Origin: Sphingobacterium sp. GVS05A
GTDB taxonomy: Bacteria; Bacteroidota; Bacteroidia; Sphingobacteriales; Sphingobacteriaceae
Assembly: GCF_019969845.1 (NCBI RefSeq)
Contig: NZ_JAHXYR010000006.1
Coordinates: 372,001-436,000 of the forward strand
DNA: 64,000 nucleotides
Reading direction: 5' to 3'
In this document: in pieces, positions 50,459-60,270 of the stretch
How the letters are laid out: every line of letters begins with the position of its first letter
Numbering within the stretch: position 1 is the first letter of the stretch
The notes under the pieces: model-generated
What the model was told of the DNA's origin: nothing
What the model saw: only the letters and a program-made list of their open reading frames with translations
The model's database searches: none
Made by a program: the position numbers and the translations under genes

Positions 50459-53398
50459 ATGAATAGAAAATTTAAAACAATAGCTTTTATTTCGTTATTG
50501 TTCATAACCACTGGTGTCCAAGCCCAAGTAGGCAAATACCTCTGGAAAGAAACCTCTGAGGGGGGGTATACCTATAAATATGTGACCAACGATCCTGTTA
50601 AGACCCGTTTTTACAAACTCAAAAATGGTTTAACCGTTATCCTCAGTCCTAATAATAAACAACCTCGTATTCAGGCGTACATTGCCACTAAGGCCGGGAG
50701 CAAAACAGATCCCAAAGAACATACCGGGTTAGCACATTACCTTGAGCACATGCTTTTTAAGGGGACGGATAAGTTTGGTAGCCTCGATTGGTCCAAAGAA
50801 AAACCACTGTTGGATCAGGTGGACAATCTATATGAAAAATATAATCATACCACCGATGTTAACGAACGGACGGCGATCTATAAAGAAATTGACCGTGTAT
50901 CGGGCGAGGCATCGAAATACGCTATTCCGAATGAATACGACAAATTGATGAGCAGCATGGGCTCTAAAGGTACCAATGCGTTTACATCTTTTGAGCAGAC
51001 GGTATATGTGGAAGATATCCCCAGCAATGTGCTCGACAAATATTTGGCCGTTCAGGCCGAGCGGTTCAGAAATCCTATTCTGCGTTTGTTCCATACCGAA
51101 TTGGAGTCCGTATATGAGGAGAAAAATATCAGCCTAGATAACGACAATAGAAAGTCTATCGAAACCATTTTTGCGGCCATGTTTCCAAACAATAATTATG
51201 GTAAGCAAACTGTATTGGGATCTGTAGAACATCTTAAAAATCCTTCGCTAAAAGCTATAAGGGAATATTACAATACCTATTATGTTCCCAATAATATGGG
51301 CGTCATTATGTCGGGTGATTTCAATCCTACGGATGTCATCCAACGTATTGATAAGGCATTTTCCACGATGAAATCTAAGCCTGTTCCGGCCTATACTTTT
51401 GAAAAAGAGCAGACCATTACCAGCCCTATTACAAAAACCGTCATGGGGCCGACATCTGAGTACCTGCTGATGGGGTTTCGGTTTCCGGGGGCTGCTGATC
51501 CAGATGCACAGATCCTGAATCTTATGGCCAATGTGCTGACCAATGGATCAGCCGGATTGATCGACCTTGATCTTGTGAAATCACAAAAATTGTTGGGTGC
51601 AGGCGCTTTTCCCTATGTATTGAAAGACTATTCGATGTTGATTCTTCAAGGCAATCCGGGGGCAGGACAAAGTTTGGAGGATGTCAAGAAACTATTGTTG
51701 GGTGAACTCGATAAACTAAGAAAGGGACAATTTTCAGCCGACCTGCTTACTTCGATCATTAATAATGAAAAGAAAGCGCAAATCAAGCTATTTGATAATT
51801 ATACCGGTACTGCAGAGCAGCTCATGTCAGGCTTTACTTCGGAGACTGATTGGGCAAAAGAATTGGCTTATACCGACCGTTTGTCAAAAATAACCAAAGA
51901 AGATATCGTGCGTTTTGCTAATAAGTATCTCTCAGATGTCAATTATGTCACTGTCTATAAACGAAAAGGACAGGATGATAAGGTCGATAAAGTTGTCAAA
52001 CCGGCCATTACTCCAATTACGGTTAACAGAAATGTTGAATCTGCCTTTCTGAAACAGATCAACGCGATGCCTGAGCAGGACATCAAGCCAAGGTGGATTG
52101 ATTTTGCAAAAGATATGTCGACAGCAAAATTGAAAGATCTCGATGTTTTGGCCGTTCAGAATAAAAACAATGAGTTGTTTAGCCTAACCTACCATTTTGA
52201 TTTTGGAAGCTGGGACAATAAATTATTAAGCCTTGCTGTGGGGTATTTGGAGTTTTTGGGCACCAAAGACAAGAGCAGTGAAGAGTTTAGCAAAGCCTTC
52301 TACAAGTTGGCTTCGGAATTTTCGGTATCTTCTGGCAATGAAGAAAGCAGTGTGTCTGTTCATGGCCTACACAGTAACTTTACCGAATCGATGAGCTTGT
52401 TGCAGGATCTGATGCACAACTGCGTGGAGGATGAAGGAGCATTTAAGGCCTACATTGCACGGTTGAAAAAATCAAGGGCGAATGCCAAGGAGAATAAGGC
52501 AACGATCATGGAAGGCCTAAAAGCCTATGCACGCTATGGTGCCAAAAATCCCTTTAACTATACCTATACCGACCAGGAACTCGATGGTTTGAAAGCGGCT
52601 GAACTTGTTGCGGTGTTGCACAACCTAGCTAGAGCCAAGCATCGTATTTTATATTATGGACCACAAAGTGTCACCGATTTGGTCAAAAACCTTAAACCAT
52701 TAAAGGATAATGTATCTCCTTATTTTGCGATGGAGAAAGGCGTAAAATTTGAAGAAAAGCCAACTAACGAGAATAAGGTGCTGTTTGCCCAATATGTGAT
52801 GAAGCAGGCAGAAGTCTTCTGGATCCGTAATTCGGGATTATTTGATAAAAACCAAATACCGACTGTCATATTCTTTAACGGTTATTTTGGCGGCGGCATG
52901 GGTAGTATTGTTTTTCAGACCCTTCGCGAATCCAAAGCATTGGCCTATACGACGTATGCTTATTATGGACAACCTCAAAGGAAAGAAAACCATGGCATGG
53001 TAGGTGCCTATATCGGGACACAATCTGACAAGTTTAAGGATGCCGTAGGTGGAATGAATGAGCTTTTGAATGAGCTGCCTGAGTCAAAAGTAGGCTTGGA
53101 ATCAATTCGCACCAATTTACTGAAATCTTTGGCAAGTGAGCGTATTACAGGGGCGAGTATTCTTTCAAGCTATTTAGCTGCACAACGTCGTGGACTTACA
53201 GAAGATTCCAGAAAAATGGTTTTTGAGAAACTTCCTCAGCTAACGTTTTCAGACCTTAAAACGTTTCATACCGATAATATCAGCCATAAGCCTTATGTCT
53301 ATTGCATTGTTGGAGATGAAAAGGACTTAAATGAAGGTACTATCTCAGACTTGGGTAGTATCCAAAAGCTAAGTCTTGGTGAAATATTTGGATACTAA
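50459..53398 (+). CDS. M16 family zinc metallopeptidase
   Basis: 979 residues from the ATG at 50459 (signal peptide MNRKFKTIAFISLLF...VQAQ, 1-23). The inverted zinc motif HYLEH is at His93-Glu96-His97. The third ligand is the Glu in the HTELESVYEEKNI stretch about 75 residues later. The fold repeats as two M16 halves, the second of which lacks the metal motif. The YFGGGMGSIVFQTLRESKALAYTTYAYYG R/Y-type pocket is in the second half. It is probably periplasmic and degrades imported peptides or proteins. It is isolated here except for the thioredoxin-like relic upstream. Confidence 0.9.
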   Translation: MNRKFKTIAFISLLFITTGVQAQVGKYLWKETSEGGYTYKYVTNDPVKTRFYKLKNGLTVILSPNNKQPRIQAYIATKAGSKTDPKEHTGLAHYLEHMLFKGTDKFGSLDWSKEKPLLDQVDNLYEKYNHTTDVNERTAIYKEIDRVSGEASKYAIPNEYDKLMSSMGSKGTNAFTSFEQTVYVEDIPSNVLDKYLAVQAERFRNPILRLFHTELESVYEEKNISLDNDNRKSIETIFAAMFPNNNYGKQTVLGSVEHLKNPSLKAIREYYNTYYVPNNMGVIMSGDFNPTDVIQRIDKAFSTMKSKPVPAYTFEKEQTITSPITKTVMGPTSEYLLMGFRFPGAADPDAQILNLMANVLTNGSAGLIDLDLVKSQKLLGAGAFPYVLKDYSMLILQGNPGAGQSLEDVKKLLLGELDKLRKGQFSADLLTSIINNEKKAQIKLFDNYTGTAEQLMSGFTSETDWAKELAYTDRLSKITKEDIVRFANKYLSDVNYVTVYKRKGQDDKVDKVVKPAITPITVNRNVESAFLKQINAMPEQDIKPRWIDFAKDMSTAKLKDLDVLAVQNKNNELFSLTYHFDFGSWDNKLLSLAVGYLEFLGTKDKSSEEFSKAFYKLASEFSVSSGNEESSVSVHGLHSNFTESMSLLQDLMHNCVEDEGAFKAYIARLKKSRANAKENKATIMEGLKAYARYGAKNPFNYTYTDQELDGLKAAELVAVLHNLARAKHRILYYGPQSVTDLVKNLKPLKDNVSPYFAMEKGVKFEEKPTNENKVLFAQYVMKQAEVFWIRNSGLFDKNQIPTVIFFNGYFGGGMGSIVFQTLRESKALAYTTYAYYGQPQRKENHGMVGAYIGTQSDKFKDAVGGMNELLNELPESKVGLESIRTNLLKSLASERITGASILSSYLAAQRRGLTEDSRKMVFEKLPQLTFSDLKTFHTDNISHKPYVYCIVGDEKDLNEGTISDLGSIQKLSLGEIFGY

Positions 53399-53834
53399 TC
53401 CAATTCAAAAAAAAACGTTTCGATGTTTATAGTTTATTGGGGGCACATCTTGGATGATGTCCCCTTTTTTATGATCAAAGAATAATCTTTATTGGTCCAA
53501 TATTGCTTAGTAGGTAAAATTACGGATTAAAGAAACTTCGAAGCCGATCATTTACCAATAAATATGGTCATACACCTTCGATTATGGATTATGCACATTA
53601 TAATTATGTAGCGCAGTCGGAAAATGGTATCTTTTAAGAAACATTAATTTTTTATTAAACTATTTTTATCTTCCATTTGTTAGATACCATAATATATTAA
53701 TCGCTATTAGTTCAGGTCTTTAGTCTATATTGTCTGTTGTTGTATATTACCGATGGAAGATGGTGATTGATGGTGTGTTCTCATGAAGGTGTAGAAATTT
53801 AACTTTTTTGTTATAAACTTTTATTTGTGATTTT
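53399..53834. other. Terminator and duplicated promoter region of kinase 1
   Basis: 436 bases. The left part contains the M16 terminator (53440-53470). From about 53636 to the start codon the sequence is a near copy of 61140-61344, the upstream region of the second kinase. Confidence 0.6.
53440..53470 (+). terminator. Terminator of M16 peptidase gene
   Basis: GGGG-C-ACATC pairs with GATGT-CCCC (one bulged C) and is followed by six T (53465-53470). It starts 42 bases after the stop codon. Confidence 0.8.
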
Positions 53835-56490
53835 ATGAATGCAAAATCACCTACAAAAAATGAGTCGCAACGGATCCAGGCACTGCATGAATATGAAATT
53901 CTGGACACCGCTGCGGAATCCGAGTTCGATCGTATCACTGAGATCGCCTCACGCGTTTGTGATATGCCTATCTCTTTAATTTCATTGGTAGACAAAGAGA
54001 GGCAATGGTTTAAATCACGGGTGGGACTCGAAGTGAAAGAGACGCCACGCGATTTATCTTTTTGCCAATATACATTTACAGAAGATCAGCTATTGGAGGT
54101 TCGGGATGCTGTTGAAGATGACCGGTTTAAATCCAATACACTCGTAACGGCGGATCCTCATATCCGTTACTACGCTGGATTACCCTTAATTGATGCGAAT
54201 GGATTTGCTTTGGGGGCATTATGCGTTATTGACAGGGTGCCCAGGCAACTCGATGAAAACCAAAAACAAATACTTTCCCTGTTACGGGATGAGGTGGTTG
54301 CACTTATTGTCAATCGAAAAGAAAAGGAGAAACATAAAGAAAGTGAGCAGAAGCTGAAAGCATTTTTTGATCACTCACAGAGCCTCATGTGTACACATGA
54401 TCTTGACGGCAATTTTATTACGGTGAATGAGGCTGGAGCTAGATTATTAGGCTATGAAAAAATGGAAATAGAAAAGCTTTCTCTTTTTGATATTGTGCCA
54501 AAGGAAGGCCATTCAAATCTTAAAAGCTACCTCGCTGAAATTGTAAAAAAAGGAGTTCTCAAAGGCGAAATGCGTACGGTAACACGTGCTGGTAGCATGC
54601 GTATTTGGATGTTTAATAATATCCTCCAGGTTAACGGAAATAAGAAGGCATATGTCATTGGTAATGCGGTTGATATCACCGAGCAGCATTATTTGGAGAA
54701 GGATCTAAAACATGCCCAAGCGATGTTGACAAGGACAGGAAGGGTTGCACGAATCGGTGGCTGGGAGTACAATCTTAAGGATGCAAAAATTGTCTGGTCC
54801 GAGATCACCAAGGAGATTCATGAAGTAGCAAAGGATTATGAGCCTGATCTTACAAGCTCGCTGAATTTTTACAAGGAAGGGCTGCATCGGAATAAAATTC
54901 AGCAAGCCATTGAGCAGGCTATTTCCACAGGAGAGCCTTGGGATCTAGAACTGGAAATTATCACTTTTAAAGGGCATGCACTTTGGGTACGCGCATTGGG
55001 CAATGCCGATTTTGAAAATGGCGTCTGTGTACGGCTTTATGGTACCTTCCAGGACATTGATAGACGTAAAAGAATGGAAGCGGAGTCGTCAAATTCGAAA
55101 AAACTATTTGAAGATATTCTGGAGGCTACTTCTGCAGTTGCTATTATCGCCACGGATATAGATGGTACAATAACGTTGTTTAATAAAGGCGCCGAAAATC
55201 TTCTGGGGTATGCCAGCGAAGAAATAATCGGTAAATTAAGCCCGGTGCACTTTCATTTGCAGAGCGAGTTAGATCTGAGGGAGCGTGAGCTAGCTATAGA
55301 ACTGGGGTATCCTGTTAAAGGATTCAGCGTTTTTGTGGAAAAAGCTGAGCGTTATGGTTCGGAGCAACTGGAATGGACTTACATCCGCAAAGACGGTTCA
55401 CACCTGTTCGTTTCCTTAGCTGTGACCATGATCAGAAACATCGAGGATAAAGTCATTGGATATCTTGGTGTAGCTACAGATATCAGCAAAATTATTCAAC
55501 AGCATAAAGAACTTGAGAGAGCAAAAGGAATTGCTGAGCAGGCAAGTATGGCAAAGTCCGAGTTTTTGGCCAATATGAGCCACGAAATACGCACCCCCCT
55601 TAATGGTATAGTAGGCTTTACCGATTTATTGACTAGAACCAGTTTGAATGATACGCAGCGTGAGTATTTGGGGATGGTCGAACAATCAACCACTTTATTG
55701 TTAAGCATTATCAATGATGTTCTGGATTTCTCCAAAATTGAAGCCGGTAAAATGGAACTGGAAATCGAGCAAACGGACCTCAACGAACTCATCATTCAGC
55801 TGAACAAACTTTTTAATGTTCAGATCACAGGCAAAGGCCTGGAATTCCATTTAAATATAGCACCCGAGGTGCCAAGTTATATTTGGACAGACGGACTTCG
55901 TATTAAACAAGTGTTGATGAATCTAATGAGCAATGCAATCAAATTTACTGCGAAAGGAAAAATTACATTTCAGATTTCAGTACTTTCCCGGGAGGCCGAA
56001 ACTGCTGTTCTGCGTTTCAGTGTTCAGGACACCGGGATAGGCATAAAAGAAGATAAGCAGGCAAAAATCTTTGAAGCCTTTTCGCAGGAGGATACTTCAA
56101 TGACCAAACGTTATGGCGGCACAGGTCTAGGACTTACGATATCCAATCGCTTGCTAAAAATGATGGGGAGTGAACTGAAGTTGGAAAGTAAAGTTGCTGT
56201 AGGAAGCCATTTCTTTTTTGACCTCGACTTACGTTCTATTTGGGAAACAGAAGAATGGAAAGATCTTGCAAATATTGACACCGTTCTTGTCGTTTCCGAT
56301 GATCAAAGCGAACGTGAAAGGTTGGTTCAACTATTGAACAAAAAGAATATCGGTGCGCAACATGCAAATAATGGGTTCGAAGTCCTGCAGCTCTTGATGC
56401 GCGGCAGTCGCTTTGGAGCAATCCTCATGATGAATGACTTGCCTATTATGAATGGCATAGACACCATTAAGAAGATTCGGGAAAAGGTTT
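53636..56490 (+). repeat. Direct repeat unit 1 (upstream region plus kinase)
   Basis: The stretch from about 53636 to at least 56490 matches 61140 to 64000. Within the coding part the copies are collinear with a constant offset of 7510 bases and no net indel. Upstream the offset drops to about 7504 because of small indels. Differences are mostly single-base changes. The repeat continues beyond the window end, so its right border cannot be set. Confidence 0.9.
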
Positions 56491-56645
56491 TTAATGAAAA
56501 ATATATACAGCCTATAATTCCCATATTTGATCCCCAAGACAGCAATGTTGCTTCTGTTTGCGAATCACTGGAAATTAGGCAATGGTTATTCAATCCTGTT
56601 AAACCCGAGGATCTTTATCACATGCTGTCCAATATTCACAGGTAG
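53835..56645 (+). CDS. Hybrid histidine kinase, GAF-PAS-PAS-PAS-HisKA-HATPase-pseudo-receiver
   Basis: 936 residues, soluble (no membrane segment). Order: GAF (about 20-165, with TPRDLSFCQYTF), three PAS domains (about 175-290, 300-415, 425-560), HisKA with His583 in FLANMSHEIRTPLNGIVG, HATPase_c with the N box near 695-705 (NLMSNAIKFT), DTGIGI near 733 and GGTGLGL near 762, then a receiver-like domain (about 810-936). In the receiver, the acidic pair (SDD) and the Lys of NPVKPED are kept, but the phosphoacceptor Asp is replaced: ILMMNDLPIMNG has Met866 where Asp is expected. The kinase should be active, with a non-phosphorylatable pseudo-receiver. Ligand unknown. Confidence 0.92.
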   Translation: MNAKSPTKNESQRIQALHEYEILDTAAESEFDRITEIASRVCDMPISLISLVDKERQWFKSRVGLEVKETPRDLSFCQYTFTEDQLLEVRDAVEDDRFKSNTLVTADPHIRYYAGLPLIDANGFALGALCVIDRVPRQLDENQKQILSLLRDEVVALIVNRKEKEKHKESEQKLKAFFDHSQSLMCTHDLDGNFITVNEAGARLLGYEKMEIEKLSLFDIVPKEGHSNLKSYLAEIVKKGVLKGEMRTVTRAGSMRIWMFNNILQVNGNKKAYVIGNAVDITEQHYLEKDLKHAQAMLTRTGRVARIGGWEYNLKDAKIVWSEITKEIHEVAKDYEPDLTSSLNFYKEGLHRNKIQQAIEQAISTGEPWDLELEIITFKGHALWVRALGNADFENGVCVRLYGTFQDIDRRKRMEAESSNSKKLFEDILEATSAVAIIATDIDGTITLFNKGAENLLGYASEEIIGKLSPVHFHLQSELDLRERELAIELGYPVKGFSVFVEKAERYGSEQLEWTYIRKDGSHLFVSLAVTMIRNIEDKVIGYLGVATDISKIIQQHKELERAKGIAEQASMAKSEFLANMSHEIRTPLNGIVGFTDLLTRTSLNDTQREYLGMVEQSTTLLLSIINDVLDFSKIEAGKMELEIEQTDLNELIIQLNKLFNVQITGKGLEFHLNIAPEVPSYIWTDGLRIKQVLMNLMSNAIKFTAKGKITFQISVLSREAETAVLRFSVQDTGIGIKEDKQAKIFEAFSQEDTSMTKRYGGTGLGLTISNRLLKMMGSELKLESKVAVGSHFFFDLDLRSIWETEEWKDLANIDTVLVVSDDQSERERLVQLLNKKNIGAQHANNGFEVLQLLMRGSRFGAILMMNDLPIMNGIDTIKKIREKVFNEKYIQPIIPIFDPQDSNVASVCESLEIRQWLFNPVKPEDLYHMLSNIHR

Positions 56646-56926
56646 CAATTACCAAAGCAGCCAAGTAAGAATAGTTAAAGTGCCAGCTCGAATAAGTAAT
56701 TCTTGCATTAATGCCTCGCGATCTAGCGTGGCCCAACCATATTTTTACAATATACCTAATCGTTTGCCTTTTTAAAGACGATTCTAGGTGCTGTCTTCAT
56801 AGCGATTGATATTATTTTCTATAATCCATACAATTATATTTTTAATGAGGATAACTACGTATTTAAGGATTACGGTTATCATCTTGAAGATGCTCTATGC
56901 AACTTCGTAGCGTCGGCGATAATTAA

Positions 56927-57190
56927 TTAAGATTCAGTTTCTTTCTTATCTAAAACAGTTCGAAATGCTTTGTATATCCCTAAAAGCCGGATGATCAAGC
57001 AAGTCAGTGTTAGGCCAAGATATTGCACTACCCAAGCGATAAGAATTGCTACAATGTGGATCTTGCCGTTTTCCGGCCTGAACATCTCTCCTGTGAAAAG
57101 ATAAAAAGCAAAAGTAGCGAATACACCCAACCAGATCAGGGCATAAATATAATGTAGTGGATTTTTACTGAATTGGTATTTACTCAACAT
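56927..57190 (-). CDS. Small hypothetical membrane protein, two helices
   Basis: 87 residues with two membrane segments (about 13-33 YIYALIWLGVFATFAFYLF and 45-67 IVAILIAWVVQYLGLTLTCLI), basic N-terminus and an acidic-lysine tail (VLDKKETES). I recognise no family. A Gly-Glu-Met-Phe-Arg-Pro-Glu-Asn-Gly loop separates the helices. It stands alone between the kinase and a VOC gene. Confidence 0.6.
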   Translation of the reverse strand: MLSKYQFSKNPLHYIYALIWLGVFATFAFYLFTGEMFRPENGKIHIVAILIAWVVQYLGLTLTCLIIRLLGIYKAFRTVLDKKETES

Positions 57191-57307
57191 AGGCGTCTTT
57201 AATTTAATCTTAAATATATAGAGGTTTGGATTTATTTATGAATGGATTTACAATTCGCTTGATGAGATTTATGAATCGTTGGGTCGTGATCGATCAGCAT
57301 CTTGTTT

Positions 57308-57769
57308 TTAGAAATCAGCAATAATAATCTTTTTCATTCCCATCATTTTTTTGAATGCGCCGGGTCTTCTGTTGAGCTCCGCCCAATTTTCAGGACAAAC
57401 CTGCCAGCTTAATCCGTATCTGTCTTTCAGCCATCCACAAACGCTCTCCTGTCCTCCACCCGATGTAAGTGCTTCCCAATAGTAGTCTATTTCAGTCTGG
57501 TCCTTACAGGGGATCATCAGCGAAATAGCCTCGTTAAATTTGAATATCGGTCCGGCATTGATCCCGATAAGACGCATTCCCAAAATCTCAAACTCTACGG
57601 TAAGTACTTTTCCAGCAAAATCCTTCTGGAAATCAGCCAATCCTTCGGCTTCTGAACTCGGGTAATAAGTAATATTGATTATTTTTCCATCTTTGAAAAC
57701 CGATAGGTAATATTCTGCGGCTTCCTGTGCGTTGCTGTCAAACCAAAGGTTTGGAATTATCTTTTGCAT
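57308..57769 (-). CDS. VOC family (PhnB-like) protein
   Basis: 153 residues of the vicinal oxygen chelate fold, subgroup formerly called 3-demethylubiquinone-9 methyltransferase/PhnB-like. Signature stretches: PNLWFDSNAQEAAEYYLSVF at the start, then GKVLTVEFEILGMRLIGINAG, then DYYWEALTSGGGQESVCGWL and KDRYGLSWQVCPENW near the C-terminus. Members have no clear enzyme activity as a group and may bind small molecules. Stand-alone gene. Confidence 0.85.
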   Translation of the reverse strand: MQKIIPNLWFDSNAQEAAEYYLSVFKDGKIINITYYPSSEAEGLADFQKDFAGKVLTVEFEILGMRLIGINAGPIFKFNEAISLMIPCKDQTEIDYYWEALTSGGGQESVCGWLKDRYGLSWQVCPENWAELNRRPGAFKKMMGMKKIIIADF

Positions 57770-58024
57770 AGCTTTATATTTTTGGGTTATTTTTTCCTTT
57801 TTCAGTATAGCCTACAATTGATACTCATCTATTTCATTCTATCTGAATTTTGATCATTTGCAGTCTTACAAATCTAACAGATTTGTTCTTCGATCGACTT
57901 GGCATAGGATAAGAAATAGAACTGCATATATAACGCATTGCATCCCGTTCGTGGTCTTAATATACTGTTTGATAATGAACATTTGTTATATTTATCCATC
58001 AAATTATCGTTAAGTGAGTTTAGG

Positions 58025-58561
58025 ATGAAGGCCTTATTAATTATAGATATGCAACAGGGCAGTTTTAAGCCCTATACGCTGCGGTATGATACCTTTGGTG
58101 TCATTGATCGGATCAACGAACTATCTCAACAGTTTAGAAAGAGTGGTGACCCCGTTATTTTTATACAACATGATGGCACAAAGGAGAACAGCTTCCTTCC
58201 TGGTACAGAAGATTGGTCTTTATTGCCTGAATTGATCAGAGGTCCTGAAGATATATTTGTTTCTAAGACAACGAATAATTCATTTTATAAAACTGATCTT
58301 CAGACGATATTGAAAAGTAGGGGAGTGAAGGAACTGATCGTGACCGGATGTGCGACAGATTTCTGTGTGGATGCCACGATAAAATCAGCGCTAACAAGAG
58401 ATTATTTTATCACCGTAGTTTCTGATGGACATACGACAGCTGACAGATCAATGATCCCCGCTAAGCAGGTGATAGCCTATTTCAATTGGTTATGGTCAGA
58501 AATGACAGCGACGCAAGGGATGATCAAAGTTGAAACCAGTCATGCTATTTTAGGAACTTAA
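58025..58561 (+). CDS. Isochorismatase-family cysteine hydrolase
   Basis: 178 residues from the ATG at 58025 (longer upstream frames carry unrelated sequence). The cysteine hydrolase triad is visible: Asp8 in LLIIDMQQ, Lys81 in IFVSKTTNNSFY, and Cys114 in GCATDFCVDATIKSA. The family includes nicotinamidases and isochorismatases; the substrate cannot be told from sequence. Stand-alone gene, presumably plus-strand promoter within the 255-base gap upstream. Confidence 0.88.
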   Translation: MKALLIIDMQQGSFKPYTLRYDTFGVIDRINELSQQFRKSGDPVIFIQHDGTKENSFLPGTEDWSLLPELIRGPEDIFVSKTTNNSFYKTDLQTILKSRGVKELIVTGCATDFCVDATIKSALTRDYFITVVSDGHTTADRSMIPAKQVIAYFNWLWSEMTATQGMIKVETSHAILGT

Positions 58562-58580
58562 AGTACTAAGAGGATATACA

Positions 58581-58667
58581 ATGTGGTACACAAAAGAAAG
58601 AAAATTATCATTTTTAATTGCTCTGGCCTATGTCAGTATAGGTATTTTACTAGCTATTCAGTTCTAA
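58581..58667 (+). CDS. Tiny hydrophobic reading frame, 28 residues
   Basis: Reads MWYTKERKLSFLIALAYVSI then GILLAIQF and stop, a single predicted membrane helix with a basic N-terminus. It begins 19 bases after the isochorismatase stop. A purine-rich AGAGGATA lies 7-14 bases before the ATG. It might be a small membrane peptide or a relic; no family. Confidence 0.25.
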   Translation: MWYTKERKLSFLIALAYVSIGILLAIQF

Positions 58668-58697
58668 TTTTATCACTATCTTCAACAGACAATAAAA

Positions 58698-59261
58698 ATG
58701 AAGATCAAATTTGAAATCGAAACCTTAGGCTATATTGTATCCGAGATTTCATCCGATACGAAACGATTTAAAATAGGGCATAGCTCAGATTATGGTGATA
58801 AGTTTCAGGAGCTATTGAATAAGCTTTTCTTTATCTATGAAATCGTAAAAGAAAAAGATAAAACGTATTTTCCTCATTCTACCAATGTACTGTGGGAGGA
58901 CGATCGTGTTAATTATTCTTGGACCATTCGCATAGATTCGATTGATTCATGCATCAATATCAAAATTGAAGAATTATCACCTTCTAATGTATCGTATAAA
59001 GCGGTGCTGATTCAAGAAGATATTGAAACAGAAAAATTGTTCGATGCAATTTATCAATCACTGAAGAAAATGCTAGCAGAATTTGGCTTTATTGGCTATA
59101 AGAAAAAATGGGAGACAGGTAACTTTCCTATATATGAATATATAACGCTTAAGGCGGCTAGAGAAGGGGTGGATTTGCGACATGCGAGTTGCCTAGAGGA
59201 AGAAGAGTGGAGACAAAAGATAGCTCTTAATGATGAATTAGGTGTTATTAATATGAGCTAA
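58698..59261 (+). CDS. Hypothetical protein in immunity-like gene cluster
   Basis: 187 residues, soluble and acidic, starting MKIKFEIETLGYIVSEISSD. I recognise no domain. It is the first of four consecutive small acidic plus-strand genes (58698-60663) of unknown family, with gaps of 52, 166 and 5 bases between them. The composition (many Glu/Asp, aromatic residues) and clustering of unrelated short proteins is like immunity genes of polymorphic toxin systems, which is only an inference. No toxin is in the window. Confidence 0.6.
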   Translation: MKIKFEIETLGYIVSEISSDTKRFKIGHSSDYGDKFQELLNKLFFIYEIVKEKDKTYFPHSTNVLWEDDRVNYSWTIRIDSIDSCINIKIEELSPSNVSYKAVLIQEDIETEKLFDAIYQSLKKMLAEFGFIGYKKKWETGNFPIYEYITLKAAREGVDLRHASCLEEEEWRQKIALNDELGVINMS

Positions 59262-59313
59262 AAATTAGCATAATATGATGTTACAAAGAGAAGATCATTA
59301 AAGCACTAAGTAC

Positions 59314-59742
59314 ATGGCTAGCGAAAGAATAAAGAGAAAGATTAGTTTACCCCAATCTGAATTATTTAAAGATTGTGTAGCGGTAGATTTAGATGGTATT
59401 TATCTTGACCTACATAATGACTATGACTGCTTTAGATTCGTGTACAACGCAGCTTTTAACGAATTTCGACTTAGATTTAAACGTGTAAATCTAGAAACTG
59501 CCTCTAACTATAATCTAGTTGATCTAGTTTTTATTGATGCATTCATGGAGACTTGCTTATTTGTTTTTGACGAAGATGTTTCCAATGAATTTAAGACTAT
59601 TGACCTGTTGTATCGAGGTCGGTTTGAAAATGGTAATGAGTTAGCTGAGTTTGATAGTTCCGGGCGATCGTTGTACTATATAAGTTTTTATAGCGGGCTT
59701 GAATTAAAGGTATTTGCAACAGCGTTGACAGTTGAGTTGTAG
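59314..59742 (+). CDS. Hypothetical protein in immunity-like gene cluster
   Basis: 142 residues, no signal or membrane segment, with MASERIKRKISLPQSELFKD at the start and an FDEDVSNEFKTIDLLYRG stretch. No family recognised. The central part is aromatic and acidic (LHNDYDCFRFVYNAAFNEFR). Second of four adjacent small genes. Confidence 0.55.
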   Translation: MASERIKRKISLPQSELFKDCVAVDLDGIYLDLHNDYDCFRFVYNAAFNEFRLRFKRVNLETASNYNLVDLVFIDAFMETCLFVFDEDVSNEFKTIDLLYRGRFENGNELAEFDSSGRSLYYISFYSGLELKVFATALTVEL

Positions 59743-59908
59743 AATAATTCGGGAAGTAAAGATAGTTGCTATCATTTCTATCTTAAATTTGGGTTGAATT
59801 GATAATTTATTGAAAATATCTGCTCAAAAATAGGCACAGTTAAAACAGTGTTTGATTATAAAGGATGGCAATCCTATAACCAGGTTGATAAAACTTCTAT
59901 CTAACTGA

Positions 59909-60265
59909 ATGATATTAAAGAAAGACATCATCATAGCACTCAGCAAAAAGTTGTCTCTGCCTTACACAGGGACAGAGCAGGACTGGGATATCGAAATGGC
60001 AGACTCCTCGCGGATAAATGAATTTATTGATTTTTATCACCAATATGACTTAGCATTTGAGGAAAGGATGGCTTTAATGTCTCTAATTGTTGCATCCTAT
60101 GATGACTATCTAAATGAGCAGGACCTAGCAGTAGATTGCAGATGGGATAGAATTAAAGCGATGTTAACAAAGGATAAAAGATATTTTATTGAACTGATAG
60201 ATTATTGGTCTTTGGATAATGAAGACGATATTTTCAGAATAACCCCTCTTATGAGAACTATCTAA
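59909..60265 (+). CDS. Hypothetical protein, immunity-like
   Basis: 118 residues, MILKKDIIIALSKKLSLPYT at the start, with TEQDWDIEMADSSRINEFID and ALMSLIVASYDDYLNEQDLA. The DWDIE motif with a following helical, acidic stretch is reminiscent of small immunity proteins, but I cannot name a family. Strongly acidic with a Trp-rich end (IDYWSLDNEDDIF). It is separated by 5 bases from the next gene, so both are co-translated. Confidence 0.55.
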   Translation: MILKKDIIIALSKKLSLPYTGTEQDWDIEMADSSRINEFIDFYHQYDLAFEERMALMSLIVASYDDYLNEQDLAVDCRWDRIKAMLTKDKRYFIELIDYWSLDNEDDIFRITPLMRTI

Positions 60266-60270
60266 TCAAT

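Noticed and set aside
59819..59903. Short frame ending VFDYKGWQSYNQVDKTSI, which looked like a toxin tail
   Set aside because: Only about 30 open codons after a stop and no upstream coding sequence; insufficient to claim a toxin fragment.
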